This document shows positions 62,343 through 64,000 of a DNA stretch of 64,000 nt, piece by piece. The stretch's first letter is position 1; each line of letters begins with the position of its first letter. The stretch is from Chthonobacter albigriseus (GTDB lineage Bacteria; Pseudomonadota; Alphaproteobacteria; Rhizobiales; Pleomorphomonadaceae), in contig NZ_JACDIT010000007.1 of NCBI RefSeq assembly GCF_013839445.1, forward strand, positions 150,569 through 214,568, written 5' to 3'. The notes beneath the pieces were generated by a model. It did not search any database. It worked only from the letters and a program-made list of their open reading frames with translations, and was not told the DNA's origin. Position numbers and translations under genes: made by a program.

Positions 62343-62365
62343 AAAACAACGGCGTTCAGCCGTTG
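62343..62365 (-). terminator. Rho-independent terminator of the diguanylate cyclase gene
   Basis: CAACGGC (62347-62353) and GCCGTTG (62359-62365) form a stem with a five-base loop. On the minus strand it is followed by TTTT (complement of 62343-62346). It ends the transcript of the GGDEF gene stopping at 62395. Confidence 0.65.
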
Positions 62366-62394
62366 CGGGCATGCCTGTGCGGCGATCGGGGCGA

Positions 62395-63465
62395 TCAGGC
62401 CACTCGGCCCGTATCCTTGCGGCGCTCGGCGATTTCCAAGTCACGCTCGGTGCAGACCCGATTGCGGCCGGTGCGCTTGGCCAGATAGAGCGCGCTGTCC
62501 GCGCGCTCAATCACGCTCTGCACGGTGTCGCCGGCCTGCCAGGTCGAAACGCCGACGGAGATGGTGATGTAGCCGAGGTTTTCGCCGGTGGAGCGCTTCA
62601 CCAGTTCCTTCGACATCACCGCGACGCGGATATGGTCGGCCACGGTGCGGGCGTGGTCGAGCGTGGTGCGCGGCAGGATGATGGCGAATTCCTCGCCGCC
62701 ATAGCGGCACGCGATGTCCTGGCCCTTGACGTTCTGCTTCACGGCGAGACCGACGAGGCGGAGCACCTGGTCACCGGTTTGGTGGCCGAAGGTGTCGTTG
62801 AAGTTCTTGAAGTGGTCGATATCGGTGATCAGCAGCGAGAAGCTGTCGTTGGCTTCCTCCGCGTTCACCACCGCGCGCTCGATCGACTGATCGAAGTGCT
62901 TGCGGTTGGCCAGCGTGGTCAGTTCGTCGGTGAGGCTCTCGTAGCGGATCGCGTCCAGGCTCTGCTGCAAGTCGGCGATCTGCGAGCGGCTGTCGGCGAG
63001 CTGGGCTTCCAGCACGCGATTGGTGGCCTCGGTCTGGCGCGTCGCTTCGATCAGCTCCTTGGCGATCGAGACGACCTGCGCCCGTTCGGTGGCCTGGGCC
63101 AGCGAGTTGGTCGCGCCGTTCAAAGACTCGCAGTAGCGGGAGGTGGCGATGATGGTCTTCTCGACTGCGCCGACCACTTCGTTGATCTCGTCGGAGATCT
63201 TGCCGCCGACTTCCTCGATCCGGTCTCCCAGGCGCGAGGGCGCGAGAAACTGACCGTAGACGCCGTTCACTTCCTCCAGCGAGATCCGTCCGCGAGCGCG
63301 CAGGATGTCGTTCACGGCCTTGTTCAGGGCATGATTGAAGCCGGCGCAGTAGGTGTACCAGAGTTCGTAATTCCGGGGATATGCCGGAATTTCGTTACGG
63401 CGGAGCTGGCCCATGGCCGCCTCGCCGTATCCGATCGTCCGATGGAATTCCTCGGCCTGAGACAT
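62395..63465 (-). CDS. GGDEF-domain diguanylate cyclase
   Basis: The 356-residue protein has an N-terminal helical region (about 1-170, coiled coil around 110-170) with no known sensor domain. The GGDEF domain follows (LTDELTTLANRKHFDQSIER, ITDIDHFKNFNDTFGHQTGD, active site CRYGGEEFAIIL). It makes c-di-GMP. The inhibitory I-site, normally RxxD five residues before GGEEF, reads KGQD, so product inhibition may be weakened. It has no membrane helix. An AT-rich region upstream (63480-63600) probably holds the promoter. Confidence 0.93.
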   Translation of the reverse strand: MSQAEEFHRTIGYGEAAMGQLRRNEIPAYPRNYELWYTYCAGFNHALNKAVNDILRARGRISLEEVNGVYGQFLAPSRLGDRIEEVGGKISDEINEVVGAVEKTIIATSRYCESLNGATNSLAQATERAQVVSIAKELIEATRQTEATNRVLEAQLADSRSQIADLQQSLDAIRYESLTDELTTLANRKHFDQSIERAVVNAEEANDSFSLLITDIDHFKNFNDTFGHQTGDQVLRLVGLAVKQNVKGQDIACRYGGEEFAIILPRTTLDHARTVADHIRVAVMSKELVKRSTGENLGYITISVGVSTWQAGDTVQSVIERADSALYLAKRTGRNRVCTERDLEIAERRKDTGRVA

Positions 63466-63644
63466 AGAACACCCACGAATGCGATAGCTCGTAGGTTGTA
63501 AATATAGCGGACCGGAGTGAACGTCAGGTTAAATCCCGAGGCAAACAGCCAAACATTGATTTATATTGCAAGTTTGCTATTTGCCAGACTATAGCTTTGA
63601 GCCGGGCCGGCCGAGATCTAGTGGTCCCGGCCTCCGCTGTCCTC

Positions 63645-64000
63645 TCAGGAGGCCGCTTTTACCACACGCACAGGTCGAAGCAGGAAAGCGGGCACGTGGT
63701 CGCCAAGGCCGACCACGGCGGGGCCGTCGTCCATGTCGCGGCGGCGCGGCATCCGATCACCGGCCCGGACGGGCTGACGGTCGTCGCGGCGGGGACGCTG
63801 CTCTTCGCGCGGGTGGCGGGGCTGATCGTCTCGTGCATGACGCGGCTGTTCGCGCGGCTCGCGCTCGGGCCGAGGCGCGCGACGTTCCTCCACGGCTTCG
63901 GCGGCAGGCTTCGGCGCGCGGGTTTCAGCGGCGGGGCGCGGCGCGCGCGGTTCGGCGGCGGGGCGAGGCGCACGCGGGGCGCGCGGCTCGGCGGCAGCCC
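63645..64000 (-). CDS. Partial protein, probable C-terminus of a DEAD/DEAH-box RNA helicase
   Basis: A minus-strand frame is open from the right edge to the TGA at 63645-63647. The visible ~117 residues hold tandem nine-residue repeats (AAEPRAPRAPR, PAAEPRAPR, PAAETRAPK, PAAEAVEER), an Arg/Asp/Glu-rich stretch, and a conserved-looking end, GPAVVGLGDHVPAFLLRPVR. Such basic tails and VGLGDHVPAF-type endings are found on rhizobial DEAD-box RNA helicases, which is the basis of the guess. The helicase core lies outside the window. Confidence 0.55.
   Translation of the reverse strand, partial: AAAEPRAPRAPRPAAEPRAPRPAAETRAPKPAAEAVEERRAPRPEREPREQPRHARDDQPRHPREEQRPRRDDRQPVRAGDRMPRRRDMDDGPAVVGLGDHVPAFLLRPVRVVKAAS

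Noticed and set aside
63613..63628. NrdR-like sequence GAGATCTAGTGG near the right end
   Set aside because: Core mismatched at one position, no partner, and located downstream of genes, so probably coincidence.
63609..63656. Terminator at the end of the partial helicase gene
   Set aside because: CGGCCTCC/GGAGGCCG forms a hairpin overlapping the stop codon, but no T-run follows on the minus strand.

Overview
The window is a gene-dense, GC-rich chromosomal segment of an alphaproteobacterium, most likely Hyphomicrobiales (Rhizobiales). The evidence is the set of neighbours: an NDUFA12-type complex I accessory gene, a DUF2155 gene, aat, accC-accB-aroQ, a DsbA-like gene and an M48-TPR protease. 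It continues with rne, an AMIN-amidase, mrcA and prfB, then a suf operon in the order sufS2-B-C-D-S1-T(X)-A, and a B12-dependent class II ribonucleotide reductase. Genus and species cannot be read from the sequence. No rRNA, tRNA, CRISPR array, transposase or prophage was seen.

Layout. 1-4.2 kb: small regulators and oxidoreductases, including the 5' end of an HTH regulator running off the left edge and a LysR gene divergent from a nucleotide-sugar-epimerase-like gene. 4.3-8.7 kb: nrdJ, with a long upstream region carrying two NrdR-like boxes 31 bp apart (centre to centre) and a 20-bp palindrome. 8.7-12.4 kb: receiver protein, NDUFA12, nucleoside hydrolase, DUF2155, aat. 12.4-15.7 kb: a PepSY protein gene and a MoxY/MoxX-like two-component system, with four GGGA-N5/6-TCCC inverted repeats and an FNR-like box. 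15.8-25.4 kb: dusA, the accC/accB/aroQ operon, dsbA/M48, an aminotransferase and rne. 26-34 kb: cell-wall genes (amidase, PBP1A, M23 peptidase), prfB with its programmed frameshift, a DUF455 protein and Bcp. 34.3-39.5 kb: a large AsmA-like protein gene followed by motA-motB, with a second, degraded copy of the AsmA gene's 3' end on the far side of motA-motB.

39.6-48.7 kb: an eight-gene minus-strand operon, mostly with overlapping stops and starts. It encodes two sugar epimerases, a B12-binding-type radical SAM protein, one GT4 glycosyltransferase, three CgeB-like glycosyltransferases and a UDP-xylose synthase. It looks like a pathway for an undescribed glycan or glycoconjugate and is the best candidate for a new system here. 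48.9-53.4 kb: a TIGR02587/TIGR02588-type membrane protein pair, tyrS, anmK and a small alpha/beta hydrolase. 53.5-60.8 kb: the suf Fe-S assembly operon, preceded by a sigma70-like promoter with an Irr-type ICE box just downstream of the -10. 60.8-64 kb: a GNAT-like protein, TenA, a TfoX N-terminal-domain protein, a diguanylate cyclase and the 3' end of a probable DEAD-box helicase gene with PAAE repeats.

Most of the window is housekeeping. The accessory interest is concentrated in the glycan operon, the PepSY/two-component regulon, the motAB insertion scar and the regulatory sites for nrdJ and suf.
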